Shown: positions 15,461 through 25,833, counted from the stretch's first letter. The stretch: DNA of 32,226 nucleotides from Streptomyces sp. ISL-43 (GCF_018614195.1 NZ_JAGGOT010000097.1:1-32226); one strand, 5' to 3'. The notes: generated by a model not told the origin, from the letters alone. Program-made: numbers and translations.

Positions 15461-18400
15461 CTAGCCGATGGTGAGGAAGGTGCTCCAGCCGTCCTCGTCA
15501 CGTCCGGAGGCTTCGCCGTAGGTGGTGGCGCCGCCTTGGAAGTAGTACTGGTATCCGTCGGCGGAGCTGACGCCCCAGATGTCGGGGATGCCGTCGCCGG
15601 TGTTGTCCTCGGTGCCGAGGACCTTGGGCCAGTCGGCGCGGTTCCAGGCGGTGGTGGCGTAGGTGTTGTCGACGCCGCCTTCCGCGTTCGCCGCGAACTG
15701 CAACGAGGTCAGGTCCGCTCCTCCGTTGGCGCCGGCCTTGCCCTTGCGCAGGGCCATCGTGCGGTTGGCGTTGGCGTTGTCGCGGAAGAGCAGGTCGGGG
15801 ATGTTGTCCCCGGAGATGTCACGGACGCCGACGATGTCGCGGGCAGCCCAGCCCGTGGCCATCTTGCGGTACGAGGCGAAGCTGGAGCCGGTGTAGCCGG
15901 AGAACGCCCAGAATCCGTCCGCGTCCAGAGCGAACAGGTCGGGGAGCTGGTCGCCGTCGATGTCCTCGGTGACGACGATCTGCCGGAACGTCGCCGGGTC
16001 GGGTGCGGACAGCGGCAGCTGCATCTCGATGCGGCGGCCGGCGTCGAACTGGCCGGTGCCGGTGCCGGGGTAGATGTACAGCTTTCCGTCGGGCATCCGG
16101 GCGATCATGTCGGTGATGCCGTCGCCGGGGTGCCAGTCGGTGGCGTGCCCGATCAGCGCCGGGATCGCGGAGGCCGGGTCCTTGAAGTGACCGGGGGCGA
16201 CGGGCTTGCCGTTCTCGACCGCGCCGGGGATGAACGCGTCGGTGTCACCCTGGCGATCGCCCGCGTAGGTGCGCAGGTTGCCGTCCTTGTCGATGGCCAG
16301 GAGGTCGGCGAAGTGGTCACCGGTGACATCGCCGGGCTTGTCGGTGCCGGCTCGGGGGCTGACGTAGAAGAGGTACTCGGTCGGGACCGAGATGTTCCCC
16401 GCAGTGTTGACGGTGCGGACGTACAGGACGTTGGGGCCGGCGGTGTCGACCTGGAGTTTGATGGAGGCCAGGTCGTTCTGCCAGGGTGTGACCTTCTGGT
16501 CGTAGCTGGACTTGTTCAGGCTCCACTGGTACTCGCGGATGCTGGTGGCGGCGGTGCCGTTGCCGAGGAACTCGATCCACTGGTCGGGGGTGCTGGCCGG
16601 GGCCAGCGACCATTCCGCGCCGTCAGGGCCCGGAGGCGGGAAGTGCGAGGACCGCACGATCGGGTTGGCGGGGGCGGTGTGATCGATGGTGAACGTGCAC
16701 CAGCCGCCGCCGCCGGAGTCGGCGGGACCGGAGCCCGAGGCCCCGAAACCGTCGTGGTCGACCGCGCGGGAGAGCCAGAAGTACTTGCGGCCCGATGTGA
16801 ACTTCGACCACGGCACGGAGTGGGTGATGACGCCGTCGCTGTTGACGTCGCGCCACACGTTGTCGATGTTCGCCCCGGACTCCGCGTCCCAGACCTCTAT
16901 CTGCAGGCGGGCCAGGTTGCCGTCGCGGTCGGTGCCCTTGACCTGGAACGACACATCCGTCTTGCCGATGCTCGTACCGGTGCCGCTGGTCAGACACGGG
17001 CCCCCGGGGGAAGTGCTCATGTTCGCCGCGACCGGGATGTCGGGCGGGCTGTTGTAGGTGACCTCGATGTACGGGGCGCTCTCACCGTTGGCGAGGAGCT
17101 TCTTCCAGTAGTACGAATCCGACTCGTTCGGCGCCTTGAAGCCGAGCGACAGCGCGCCCCAGCGGGCGCTCGCGGCCGTGGTGACCAGGCCCTTGATGTC
17201 GGGGGCGACCCAGTTGTCGGGGCAGCTGCTGTTGTAGCCGTAGCCCGCGTTCTCGGTGCCGATCTTGTTGCCCCACCAGCCCGTCGTGTTGTTCCACGTG
17301 GACGACGAGGACACGTACGGCGTCGAGTAGATGTCCATGTCCTTCCTCGTGCAGGACCACGAATACGTCTGCAGAGCGCGGACACTCGCCGAACGGATAC
17401 CCGCTCCGTGGAGCTCGGAACCGAAATCGAAATTGAAGATCGAGCGCGAGGTGCCGCCCGAATCCGATTCGTAACCGACACGCGCCTCGTTCGTACCCGA
17501 CGCGTTGTAATTCTGCCCGTTGTAGAAGCTGGAATTTCCGGCCGTCTTGTAAAGCAGCGACCAGGAACGCTTGTGACCCTTGAAAGAGGGGTCCACGAAC
17601 ACCGGATACACCGTGTCCGCCGCGTTCAGCAGCGCGGCATCGGCCTTCAGGGTGAGCGTGCTGTCCGCGAGGGATGCGGCCGCGACCGACAGGTGCGCCC
17701 GCTCCGCGCCGGCCAGGCCCGGAAGGCCCAGCGTCGGGTGCTTCCGCGCCGCATCCGAAGGCTTCCACGCCGGAACGTCATCGGTCGTGGCGACCTTGCC
17801 CGACGAATCCCACATCAGCGGAGAAGGCGATCCGGCTACCTCTTCGCCCTTCGCGTCCTTGGCACTGAGCGAACCGGACTCACCGTCGAGCTGGAACTGC
17901 AGATCGGGTGAGGCCAGCCGGTATTCGATCTCCGCGAGCAGGGGATCGGCGGCGGCCTGCTTGTCCTTCACGACCAGCAGGTGCGAATAACCACCGTCCT
18001 GCGCCGTCATCAGCAGATCGATACCCGGCCGGACATTCTCATACAACGCACGCGGGCCGTCGATGACCGGCGCCGGCAGCACGCCCGGCCAACTCACCGA
18101 CATCTCATGCCCGTCGACACTCAAACGCACCAGCTCCGTCCATGCCTGACCGGGCTCGTCCACCGTCAGCGCGGACCGCACCGCACCGCGAGCGGCACGC
18201 CCGCCATCGGTACCGGCGCTGAACACGACGGCCCCGTTGACCGCCTTCGCGGCGAAACCGCCATCGACGTGCTGCAGATCGGTGTCGATCGGCTTCCACT
18301 CGTCGCCGACCTTGGCCCGGACGGCGGAGCTGGAGATCTGCTTCTTGAACAGGCCGTCGGACTGTGCCCACGTCGTGGTGTTCGCACTCCGTTCCGCGGA

Positions 18401-18649
18401 GACCTCGACGTCCTCGCCCCGCTCGGCGGCCAGCTTCCGCGCCTGCGAAGCCGAAGTCTTCCCACTCTCGCCGGCGGGCTTGCGCGCGGACTCCGCGCCC
18501 CCACCCAGCTCTACGCCGACCGGCACCGCCACAGCCACCGCGAGCAGAGCGGCCAGGCCGCCCATGGTTCTCCGACGCTTGAACCAGCGCTGTCTCGGCG
18601 GATCGTCCGCCACGGACGCAGGCTCGGTAGCGGAATAGCTGACTACCAT
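15461..18649 (-). CDS. secreted DNRLRE / FG-GAP repeat protein
   Basis: 1062 residues from ATG 18649, which follows GGGGGAGAAAGAA; an upstream in-frame extension has no such site. A basic stretch KRRR and a hydrophobic core GGLAALLAVAVAVPVGV (about residues 29-48) form a signal peptide or anchor. Residues about 85-340 resemble the N-terminal part of Streptomyces RHS-associated proteins (TTTWAQSDGLFKK, WKPIDTDLQ). Residues about 350-535 are a DNRLRE-type beta domain (VFVDPSFKGHKRSWSLLYKT to APYIEVTYNS). A fibronectin-like stretch follows. The last about 290 residues hold five FG-GAP/VCBS calcium-binding repeats (GDVTGDHFADLLAID, DIDGDQLPDLFALD, DISGDNIPDLLFRD, DNTGDGIPDIWGV), probably a beta-propeller. 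It probably acts at the cell surface. It is divergent from the RHS gene, so the two may be co-regulated. Confidence 0.85.
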   Translation of the reverse strand: MVVSYSATEPASVADDPPRQRWFKRRRTMGGLAALLAVAVAVPVGVELGGGAESARKPAGESGKTSASQARKLAAERGEDVEVSAERSANTTTWAQSDGLFKKQISSSAVRAKVGDEWKPIDTDLQHVDGGFAAKAVNGAVVFSAGTDGGRAARGAVRSALTVDEPGQAWTELVRLSVDGHEMSVSWPGVLPAPVIDGPRALYENVRPGIDLLMTAQDGGYSHLLVVKDKQAAADPLLAEIEYRLASPDLQFQLDGESGSLSAKDAKGEEVAGSPSPLMWDSSGKVATTDDVPAWKPSDAARKHPTLGLPGLAGAERAHLSVAAASLADSTLTLKADAALLNAADTVYPVFVDPSFKGHKRSWSLLYKTAGNSSFYNGQNYNASGTNEARVGYESDSGGTSRSIFNFDFGSELHGAGIRSASVRALQTYSWSCTRKDMDIYSTPYVSSSSTWNNTTGWWGNKIGTENAGYGYNSSCPDNWVAPDIKGLVTTAASARWGALSLGFKAPNESDSYYWKKLLANGESAPYIEVTYNSPPDIPVAANMSTSPGGPCLTSGTGTSIGKTDVSFQVKGTDRDGNLARLQIEVWDAESGANIDNVWRDVNSDGVITHSVPWSKFTSGRKYFWLSRAVDHDGFGASGSGPADSGGGGWCTFTIDHTAPANPIVRSSHFPPPGPDGAEWSLAPASTPDQWIEFLGNGTAATSIREYQWSLNKSSYDQKVTPWQNDLASIKLQVDTAGPNVLYVRTVNTAGNISVPTEYLFYVSPRAGTDKPGDVTGDHFADLLAIDKDGNLRTYAGDRQGDTDAFIPGAVENGKPVAPGHFKDPASAIPALIGHATDWHPGDGITDMIARMPDGKLYIYPGTGTGQFDAGRRIEMQLPLSAPDPATFRQIVVTEDIDGDQLPDLFALDADGFWAFSGYTGSSFASYRKMATGWAARDIVGVRDISGDNIPDLLFRDNANANRTMALRKGKAGANGGADLTSLQFAANAEGGVDNTYATTAWNRADWPKVLGTEDNTGDGIPDIWGVSSADGYQYYFQGGATTYGEASGRDEDGWSTFLTIG

Positions 18650-18751
18650 TTCTTTCTCCCCCTCGGACCCCGTCCACAAAAGTGCGACCCGATCATGACC
18701 CATCGCTTCGGCGTGGGCACCCATTCACCCAAGGAATCCCATATTTCGATA

Positions 18752-18810
18752 CATGAGAATTACCCCAATTTTCATGACATCGGAGCCCTACTGAGTGACG
18801 TAGGTCACTC
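18752..18810. promoter_or_regulatory. two dyads in the divergent FG-GAP/RHS promoter region
   Basis: CATGAGAATT-ACCCC-AATTTTCATG (18752-18776) has 10-bp arms with one mismatch. GAGTGAC-GTAG-GTCACTC (18793-18810) has perfect 7-bp arms. Both lie in the 278-bp gap between the two start codons, in a locally AT-rich stretch (about 18725-18790) that stands out from the rest of the window. They are likely operators or promoter elements for the two large secreted proteins. Confidence 0.55.
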
Positions 18811-18927
18811 TCACTCCTTTTTGGGTGGACTTACCCTGAGCGCCAAGCCCAAGATCGGCTGGCAATTTGTCAATTCCCTGCCGTCCGAGTGTCCGAAATC
18901 CGGGCGGCAGCGGTATGGGGGGTACAC

Positions 18928-21900
18928 ATGTCGCCATTTGCGGCGCGTAATTTGCGCCTGCCCGGAAACGGGAAGGCGCGCAGACATCTGGCGCGCACCG
19001 GAATCACGCTCTCCGTGGTGCTGGTGTCTCTTCTGCCCATCCAGGCGTGGGCAGCGCCACCGGGAGACCGCACCGGCGTTCAACTGCCAGGCCTCCAGGA
19101 GGACCTGAAGGCGAAGCTGGACAAGGTCGAGGCAGCGAAGCTGGAGGGCTGGGAGGGCGCTCCGGCCCAGCCTCCGGCCGGGTACGAGCCTTCCAATACC
19201 ACTCCCCCGGTCGGGGGTTCGGTACCTGTGCCGCTAAGTCCCGACAATGGGACCCAACTTGTCCAGGCGGGCTCACTACCCGTCAGCATCGGCAAGGCCT
19301 CGCCCACCGAGTCCAACCCCACTCCACCGGCCCCGTCCGGCACGTGGTCGGTGGCCGTCGAGGCCCGCACCACGACCGAGGCCGCCGGTCTCGACGGCGC
19401 GATCATCAAGGTCACGCCGCCGGCCGAGGGCTCGACCCCGGTCGACGTGCAGCTGGACTACAAGCAGTTCGAGGACCTGTACGGCACCGAGTGGGCCTCC
19501 CGGCTGGAGATCAAGCAGCTCCCCGAGTGCTTCCTGACCACTCCGACCCTTCCCGAGTGCAGCGCGGCAAAGCACGTCCCGAGCACCAACGACCCGGCAA
19601 CGGGCACGGTCCGCGCGACCGTTGATCCGGCCACCGCGCCGGGCCAGGGCATGCGCACGATGGCGGTCGGCGGCGGCGGTCCGACGGTCCTGGCCGCCAC
19701 GGACTCCGCGTCCGGCGCGGGTGGCACGTACAAGGCCACCTCCCTTTCGGCGTCGGGCAGTTGGGCGGCGGGCGGCAGCGGAGGCGGCTTCTCCTGGAGC
19801 TACCCCCTGGGCGTGCCCAAGGCACCGGCGGGCCCGGAGCCGAAGATCGCCCTCTCGTACGGCTCCCAGGCGGTGGACGGCAAGACGTCCGTCGCCAACG
19901 GCCAGGCCTCGTGGGTCGGTGACGGCTGGGACTACCACCCGGGCTTCGTCGAGCGGCGCTACCGCCCTTGCTCAGCCGACCTGAAGGCCGCTCCCGACGC
20001 GCCGAACAACGACAACAGCACGGACAAGAAGAAGGGCGACCTGTGCTGGGCCGGCGACAACATGGTGATGTCCCTTGCCGGCAAAAGCACCGAGCTCGTC
20101 CACGACACCACCACCGGCAAGTGGATCCCCGCGAACGACGACGGCTCCAAGGTCGAGCGCCTGACCGACGCGAACGTGCCCAACGGCGCGAAGGACGGCG
20201 AGTACTGGGTCGTCACCACCCGTGACGGCATCCGCTACTTCTTCGGCCGCCACGACGTCGACGGCGCCGGCACCCGCGCGGTGACGAACTCCGTCTTCAC
20301 CGTCCCGGTCTTCGGCAACCACGTGGGTGAACCGTGCCACGCGGCCTCGTTCGCCGGCTCCTCGTGCAAGCAGGCCTGGCGCTGGAACCTCGACTACGTC
20401 GAGGACCTCAACGGCAACGCCCTGATCATCGATTGGGCGCGGGAAGAGAACCGTTACTCGAAGAACGAGAAGTTGAAGGAGAAGAACGCAGCCGAGGTCG
20501 CGTACGTCCGTGGCGGTTATCCGACGCAGATCACCTACGGCCTGCGCTCGGGCAACCTCTCCGGCCCCCCGGCCGCCAAGGTCGAGTTCACCGTCGCCGA
20601 GCGCTGCGTCAAGGAGGGCGGCACGAAGTGCGAGGACGCGGAGTTCGAGTCGAAGAACTACGAGCTCAAGCAGCCCTGGTGGGACACCCCGTCCACGCTG
20701 AACTGCACCTTCGCCGCGGAGACCTGCTACGTCTCCTCCCCCACGTTCTGGACGCGTAAGCGCCTGACCGGCGTCACCACCTACGGCCAGCGCACCGGAG
20801 GCAGCACCGAGCTCTCCAAGGTCGACCACTGGTCGCTGACCCAGTCCTTCCCGAAGCAGCGCACCGACACCCACCCGCCGCTGTGGCTGGAGTCCGTCTC
20901 GCGCACCGGTTACGGTGCGGACAAGGACGAGAACGGCAACCAGCTCAGCGCTTCGCTGCCGTCGGTCTCCTTCCTCGCCAACGTCCAGGACATGCCCAAC
21001 CGCGTCGCGAAGAGCGCCAACGACGCCACCCCGGACTACGACCGCCTGCGCGTGGAGACCATCCGCAACGAGACCGGCGGCGAGGTCTACGTCGACTACT
21101 CCGCCCCGTGCGCGGTCGGCTCCACCCACCCGAAGCCCGAGGAGAACACCACTCGCTGCTTCCCCAACCACTGGTCCCCGGACGGCGATCTGGAGACGCC
21201 GCCGCTCGAGTGGTTCAACAAGTACGTCGTCGACAAGGTCATCGAGAAGGACCGCGTCGCCCGCCAGCCGGACGTCACCACCAGCTACACCTACGAGGGC
21301 GACGCCGGCTGGGGCAAGGAGGACGACGAGTTCACCAAGCCCGAGCTGCGCACCTACAACCAGTGGCGCGGCTACGCGTCCGTCGTCACGACGAAGGGCG
21401 TCACCGCCAACGCTGTCGCGAGTGAGGCCACCGAGCAGTCGCAGACCCGGACCCGCTACTTCCGCGGCATGTCCGGCGACGCCGGCCGTCCCGTGATCAC
21501 CGTCAAGGACTCCACCAACACCGAGACCCTCGGCGACGACCTGCCCCAGTACCAGGGCAAGGTCGCGGAAACCATCACCTACACCAAGGCCGGGGCCGGC
21601 GGCAGCGTCGCCAACCGCAGCCTGAACTGGTACGAAAGCAAGCGGACGGCCTCACGGCCCCGTACCGGCACAACCGACCTGGAGGCCTTCCGTGTCGACA
21701 CCTCGCGGATGGACCGGTACGAGGCGATCGAAGGCGGCACGCGCCTGACGCGTGCGACCGACACCTTCGAGCCGACCTACGGCCTCAAGACCACCGCGCA
21801 GACCGAGGCCATGACCTCGAACGGCTCCGGCGGCTGGACGGTCAACGACCAGAGCTGCACCACCACCACCTACGTCCACAACACCGCCAAGCACCTGATC

Positions 21901-24900
21901 GGCCTGCCGCAGAACGTCCGCGGCACGTCCGGGACCTGCGCGCAGGCGGCAACCGGCACCCTGCTGTCGAACACCCGCACCTCGTACGACGCCCTGAACG
22001 CCTTCGGTACCGATCCGCTGAAGGGCCTCGTCTTCCAGACGGACACCCAGGACGGAGCCGGCACCGGATGGACCGCCACGGGACGCTTCGAATACGACGC
22101 CCTCGGCCGTGAGGTCAAGTCGTACGACCCCGCCGGCAACGCCGTCACCACGACGTTCACCCCGGCGACCGGGCCGGCCTTCACCAAGACGGTGACCAAC
22201 GTCCTGAGCCACAAGTCGACCACCAAGTTCGACCCGGCGCGCGGCCTGGTCCTGGAGGTCACCGACCAGAACAGCCGCAAGACCACCTCGCAGTACGACC
22301 CCCTGGGGCGTACCACCGCGGTCTGGACACCTTCCCAGAACCCGGCCATCGACAAGGCCCGGCAGACCTTCGAGTACCAGATCTCCGAACACGAGCCCCC
22401 GGCCGTGACCTCGCGCACGCTGCGGGACAACGGCACCTACGAGAGCTCCATCGAGATCTACGACGGCCTGCTGCGCCCCCGCCAGACCCAGGCGGAGGCC
22501 AAGGGCGGCGGCCGCGTGATCAGCGATAATCTGCACAACGCGAACGGCGCCGTCCGCCGGGCCAACAACGGCTACTACGCGGAGGGCGAGCCCGACAAGG
22601 ACATCTTCGTCCCGGAGACGGACTTCCACGTCCCCAACGCCACCGCGACCGCCTACGACGGCCTCGGCCGGGTCGTACGCAACACCACCCTCTTCGAGGG
22701 CACCGCACACCACTCCGACGTCTTCATGTACGGCGGTAACTGGACCATCCAGCGCAGCGGGATGTCCGACGACGGTTCGGCTCCGCTGCCGGGCAGCCAG
22801 GCCATCAAGACCTGGACCGACGTGCTGAACCGCACGTCGCTGATCCAGAAGTACACGGCCGTCGACATGACCACCTGGAACAACACCACGTACGCGTACG
22901 ACGTGCGCGGCAAGCTGGCCAAGGTCACCGACGCGGCGGACAACGGCTGGACGTACTCCTACGACTCCCGTGGCCGCCTGACCGGATCCACCGACCCGGA
23001 CATGGGCTCGGCGTCATTCGGCTACAACAACCTCGACCAGCAGGTCTGGGCCGAGAACGCGGCCGGCAAGAAGACCTTCAGCATCTACGACACACTCGGT
23101 CGCAGGACCGAGTCGCGCGAGGACTCCGCGACCGGCCCTCTGACCGCCTCGTGGACCTACGACACCCTGGCCGGAGGAAAGGGCAAGCCCGTCTCGTCCA
23201 CCTCCCACGTCAATGGCAACGCGTACAAGAGCGAGGTGACCGGATACGACGCCGAGTACCGCCCCACCAGCACGAAGATCACCATCCCAGACACCACGGC
23301 CACCAAGGGCCTGGCCGGCACCTACGCCTACTCCTACGCCTACACCCGCACGGGCAAGCTGCAGTCGACGAGCCTCCCCGCGACCCCGGGCGGCCTCGCG
23401 GCCGAGAAGCTGATCACGCGCTTCAACGCCGACGGCCTGCCCCAGACCATGTCGGGCCTGTCCTGGTACACCGCGGAAACGGTCTACAGCCCCTTCGGCG
23501 AGGTCCTGCGCACCGCGTCGGGCAACGCCCCGAACCGGGTGTGGACGACCAACCTGCACGACCCGAACACGGGTCTCGTCACGCAGTCGATCTCCGACCG
23601 GGAGACGGCCAACTACAACCGGCTCTCCGCGGTGTCCTACACCTACGACGTGGCGGGCAACCCGACCTCGATCACGGACACCCAGCCGGGCGGCAAGATC
23701 GACCGGCAGTGCTTCACCTACAGCCCGATCGGCCAGCTCACCCAGGCCTGGACCGGCAAGACCGCCGAGTGCACCGGTCCGTCGCTGAACGACGTCACCG
23801 CCGGACCCGACGGAGACGGCTACTGGCAGTCGTACCAGTTCGACTCCATCGGCAACCGCACCCAGCTGGTGAACCACAACCCCACCAACTCGGCGCTGGA
23901 CCAAGTCTCGACGTACACCTACGGCATCGATCCTCCCGGCGGCAGCCAGCTCCTGGCCAAGACCCAGCCCCACACACTGACCAAGGTGGAGAAGAAGCAG
24001 GGATCGACGCTGCTCTCGCAGTCCACCTACGAGTACGACTCCTCCGGCAACACCAAGACCCGGAAGCTCGACAACGACACGCAGGCCCTGACCTGGGACC
24101 GGAAGAACAAGCTCACCTCGGCCAATAGCCCCGGCATAGGCGCCGTCGCCGTGACCGGCCTGGCGGGCAAGTGCCTCGACGTGGCCGAAGGCTCCAACGC
24201 GGACGGCACCGCCGTCCAGATCTGGCCCTGCAACGAGACCCGTGCGCAGCAGTGGCGCCTGACCGGCGACACGGTCCGCGCGCTGGACAAGTGCCTGACC
24301 GCGGACGGCCTGTACGCCCGCCTGTCCGCCTGTGACGGGAGCGCCAAGCAGAAGTTCACCTACCGCACCGGCGACAAGACGCTCTACAACGCGGCGGCCA
24401 ATGCCTGTGTCACCGTTCCCAACGACAACCCGGCCGACGGCAATGACCTGCACATCTTCACCTGTGCCACCAACGCCGCTGCCCAGCAGTGGACTTTCAC
24501 CGACAACACCACCACCTACATCCACGACGCCGACGGCAACCGCCTCATCGAGGAGACCGGCTCCAGCCGCACCCTCTACCTCGGTGAGACCGAGTTCACC
24601 GTCAGCAAGTCCGGCCAGGCCGTCGACGCCGTCCGCTACTACAGCAGCCCCGGCGCGCCGACCACCGTCCGGCAGACCGGAGGCAAGGCCACCGGCCACA
24701 AGCTGACGGTCCTGCTGACCGACCACCACAACACCGGCACCATCGCGGTCGAGCAGAAGACCGGGCAGCCGGTCACCCGCCGCAAGTCCGACCCCTACGG
24801 CAACCAGCGCGGTGCCATGGCCACCAACTGGCCCGGCAGCCGCACCTTCCTCGGCACCGGCGTCGAGGACAACACCACGGGCCTCACCCACATCGGCGCC

Positions 24901-25833
24901 CGCGAATACGAACCGACCACCGGACGGTTCATCTCGGTCGACCCGGTCATCGACATCACCAACCCGCTCCAGATGAACGGGTACAACTACGCGAACAACA
25001 ACCCCATCTCGCAGATGGACCCGACCGGGCTCGAAAGCTGCGGCGGATACGGGTACTGCGGTGGCGGAGGCTGGACCAACGGCAAGCACATCGAGGACAT
25101 GCCCAAGGACCCCGTAAAGGACGACAAGAACGAGAAGCCCGCGGTCACTGTCACCGTCGACAAGCACGGCGACACCCATATCAACGGTGGACGCCTTCTC
25201 TCCGAGAAGGAACTGAAGGTTCGCTTCCCGTTCAAGAAGACCTACCAGGAGCGACTGAAGGCCTGGCTGAGCACACAGCGCTGCGTAAACATCGACAGCC
25301 AGGACGCCTTCTGTGACGGTGCCGAAAAACTCGGCCTGTTCTCCTACGAACAGTCCTCACCGGCATCCAAGAGCGCTTGGCAATCGGTCAAGGAGGCGGC
25401 TGGGTATGTAATGTCGTACAGCAGGACCTCTGGCGTTTGTGTGAGCGCGAACGCAATGTTCGGCTCGGGGGCCGAGGGATCCGCATGCTTCATGAGAGTG
25501 GGCGACGACTACGCCCTGGCCGCCGTCACGGAAGAGCAGGTAGGCCTTGAAGCAGGGGCAGGTGTCACCGTAGGAATGGTGTTCAGCAACGCCGATTCAA
25601 TTGATCAGGTGAGAGGGGAGTCCGCAGGTTTGGGTGGCACCCTGGGGCCTATCACTCTCAGCCACCGAGGCACCTTCGGGACCAGGAACGAACGTGGCGA
25701 CATCGTGCACAGTGTCACCACCTCGGCGGGTACCAATCTTGGGCTGGGCGCCAACTTCGGCTCCGGGCAGACGCGCATCGCAACAGTGGGCACCGTATTT
25801 GACGAAGTAGTTGACTTCCTGCACTTCTGGTAA
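18928..25833 (+). CDS. secreted RHS-repeat polymorphic toxin with internal lectin
   Basis: 2301 residues. I chose ATG 18928 over 18889 because GGGGGG precedes it and it opens a signal peptide (MSPFAARNLRLPGNGKARR, hydrophobic LSVVLVSLLPIQAWA, cut before APPG). The order is: a linker, an SpvB/RHS-type N-terminal beta region (about 250-1000), YD/RHS repeats (about 1040-2035, e.g. FEYDALGREVKSYDPAGN, YDSRGRLTGSTDPD), and a ricin-type lectin within them (about 1740-1861). Then comes the RHS core end GRFISVDPVIDITNP to DPTGL (2031-2035), where RHS proteins are self-cleaved by an aspartyl-protease-like site. The 266-residue variable tail follows, with Gly-rich CGGYGYCGGGG, a charged linker and a Gly-rich, strand-rich end (about 2170-2301). 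Tail DNA is less GC-biased, as expected for an exchanged toxin module. The toxin type is not recognised. Confidence 0.9.
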   Translation: MSPFAARNLRLPGNGKARRHLARTGITLSVVLVSLLPIQAWAAPPGDRTGVQLPGLQEDLKAKLDKVEAAKLEGWEGAPAQPPAGYEPSNTTPPVGGSVPVPLSPDNGTQLVQAGSLPVSIGKASPTESNPTPPAPSGTWSVAVEARTTTEAAGLDGAIIKVTPPAEGSTPVDVQLDYKQFEDLYGTEWASRLEIKQLPECFLTTPTLPECSAAKHVPSTNDPATGTVRATVDPATAPGQGMRTMAVGGGGPTVLAATDSASGAGGTYKATSLSASGSWAAGGSGGGFSWSYPLGVPKAPAGPEPKIALSYGSQAVDGKTSVANGQASWVGDGWDYHPGFVERRYRPCSADLKAAPDAPNNDNSTDKKKGDLCWAGDNMVMSLAGKSTELVHDTTTGKWIPANDDGSKVERLTDANVPNGAKDGEYWVVTTRDGIRYFFGRHDVDGAGTRAVTNSVFTVPVFGNHVGEPCHAASFAGSSCKQAWRWNLDYVEDLNGNALIIDWAREENRYSKNEKLKEKNAAEVAYVRGGYPTQITYGLRSGNLSGPPAAKVEFTVAERCVKEGGTKCEDAEFESKNYELKQPWWDTPSTLNCTFAAETCYVSSPTFWTRKRLTGVTTYGQRTGGSTELSKVDHWSLTQSFPKQRTDTHPPLWLESVSRTGYGADKDENGNQLSASLPSVSFLANVQDMPNRVAKSANDATPDYDRLRVETIRNETGGEVYVDYSAPCAVGSTHPKPEENTTRCFPNHWSPDGDLETPPLEWFNKYVVDKVIEKDRVARQPDVTTSYTYEGDAGWGKEDDEFTKPELRTYNQWRGYASVVTTKGVTANAVASEATEQSQTRTRYFRGMSGDAGRPVITVKDSTNTETLGDDLPQYQGKVAETITYTKAGAGGSVANRSLNWYESKRTASRPRTGTTDLEAFRVDTSRMDRYEAIEGGTRLTRATDTFEPTYGLKTTAQTEAMTSNGSGGWTVNDQSCTTTTYVHNTAKHLIGLPQNVRGTSGTCAQAATGTLLSNTRTSYDALNAFGTDPLKGLVFQTDTQDGAGTGWTATGRFEYDALGREVKSYDPAGNAVTTTFTPATGPAFTKTVTNVLSHKSTTKFDPARGLVLEVTDQNSRKTTSQYDPLGRTTAVWTPSQNPAIDKARQTFEYQISEHEPPAVTSRTLRDNGTYESSIEIYDGLLRPRQTQAEAKGGGRVISDNLHNANGAVRRANNGYYAEGEPDKDIFVPETDFHVPNATATAYDGLGRVVRNTTLFEGTAHHSDVFMYGGNWTIQRSGMSDDGSAPLPGSQAIKTWTDVLNRTSLIQKYTAVDMTTWNNTTYAYDVRGKLAKVTDAADNGWTYSYDSRGRLTGSTDPDMGSASFGYNNLDQQVWAENAAGKKTFSIYDTLGRRTESREDSATGPLTASWTYDTLAGGKGKPVSSTSHVNGNAYKSEVTGYDAEYRPTSTKITIPDTTATKGLAGTYAYSYAYTRTGKLQSTSLPATPGGLAAEKLITRFNADGLPQTMSGLSWYTAETVYSPFGEVLRTASGNAPNRVWTTNLHDPNTGLVTQSISDRETANYNRLSAVSYTYDVAGNPTSITDTQPGGKIDRQCFTYSPIGQLTQAWTGKTAECTGPSLNDVTAGPDGDGYWQSYQFDSIGNRTQLVNHNPTNSALDQVSTYTYGIDPPGGSQLLAKTQPHTLTKVEKKQGSTLLSQSTYEYDSSGNTKTRKLDNDTQALTWDRKNKLTSANSPGIGAVAVTGLAGKCLDVAEGSNADGTAVQIWPCNETRAQQWRLTGDTVRALDKCLTADGLYARLSACDGSAKQKFTYRTGDKTLYNAAANACVTVPNDNPADGNDLHIFTCATNAAAQQWTFTDNTTTYIHDADGNRLIEETGSSRTLYLGETEFTVSKSGQAVDAVRYYSSPGAPTTVRQTGGKATGHKLTVLLTDHHNTGTIAVEQKTGQPVTRRKSDPYGNQRGAMATNWPGSRTFLGTGVEDNTTGLTHIGAREYEPTTGRFISVDPVIDITNPLQMNGYNYANNNPISQMDPTGLESCGGYGYCGGGGWTNGKHIEDMPKDPVKDDKNEKPAVTVTVDKHGDTHINGGRLLSEKELKVRFPFKKTYQERLKAWLSTQRCVNIDSQDAFCDGAEKLGLFSYEQSSPASKSAWQSVKEAAGYVMSYSRTSGVCVSANAMFGSGAEGSACFMRVGDDYALAAVTEEQVGLEAGAGVTVGMVFSNADSIDQVRGESAGLGGTLGPITLSHRGTFGTRNERGDIVHSVTTSAGTNLGLGANFGSGQTRIATVGTVFDEVVDFLHFW
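24145..24510 (+). other. ricin-type beta-trefoil domain inside the RHS shell
   Basis: Residues about 1740-1861 of the RHS protein. Three units are seen: GKCLDVAEGSNADGTAVQIW with ending RAQQWRL, KCLTADGLYARLSACDG with ending KQKFTY, and ACVTVPNDNPADGNDLHIF with ending AAQQWTF. This is a full three-lobed trefoil. It sits inside one YD repeat: DRKNKLTSANSPG precedes and TTTYIHDADGNRLIEE follows, which would normally be contiguous. Confidence 0.85.

Noticed and set aside
15404..17911. 835-codon plus-strand frame
   Set aside because: Antisense shadow of the FG-GAP gene, Val/Gly/Asp-rich from complementary codons, no ribosome site.
23014..25179. 721-codon frame antisense to the RHS gene
   Set aside because: Shadow; the RHS frame has YD repeats, a lectin and the core end motif.
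15461..25833. FG-GAP plus RHS genes as a Tc toxin (TcB/TcC) pair
   Set aside because: They are divergent, both have their own signal sequences, and no TcA-like gene is present. A shared role is possible but not a Tc complex.
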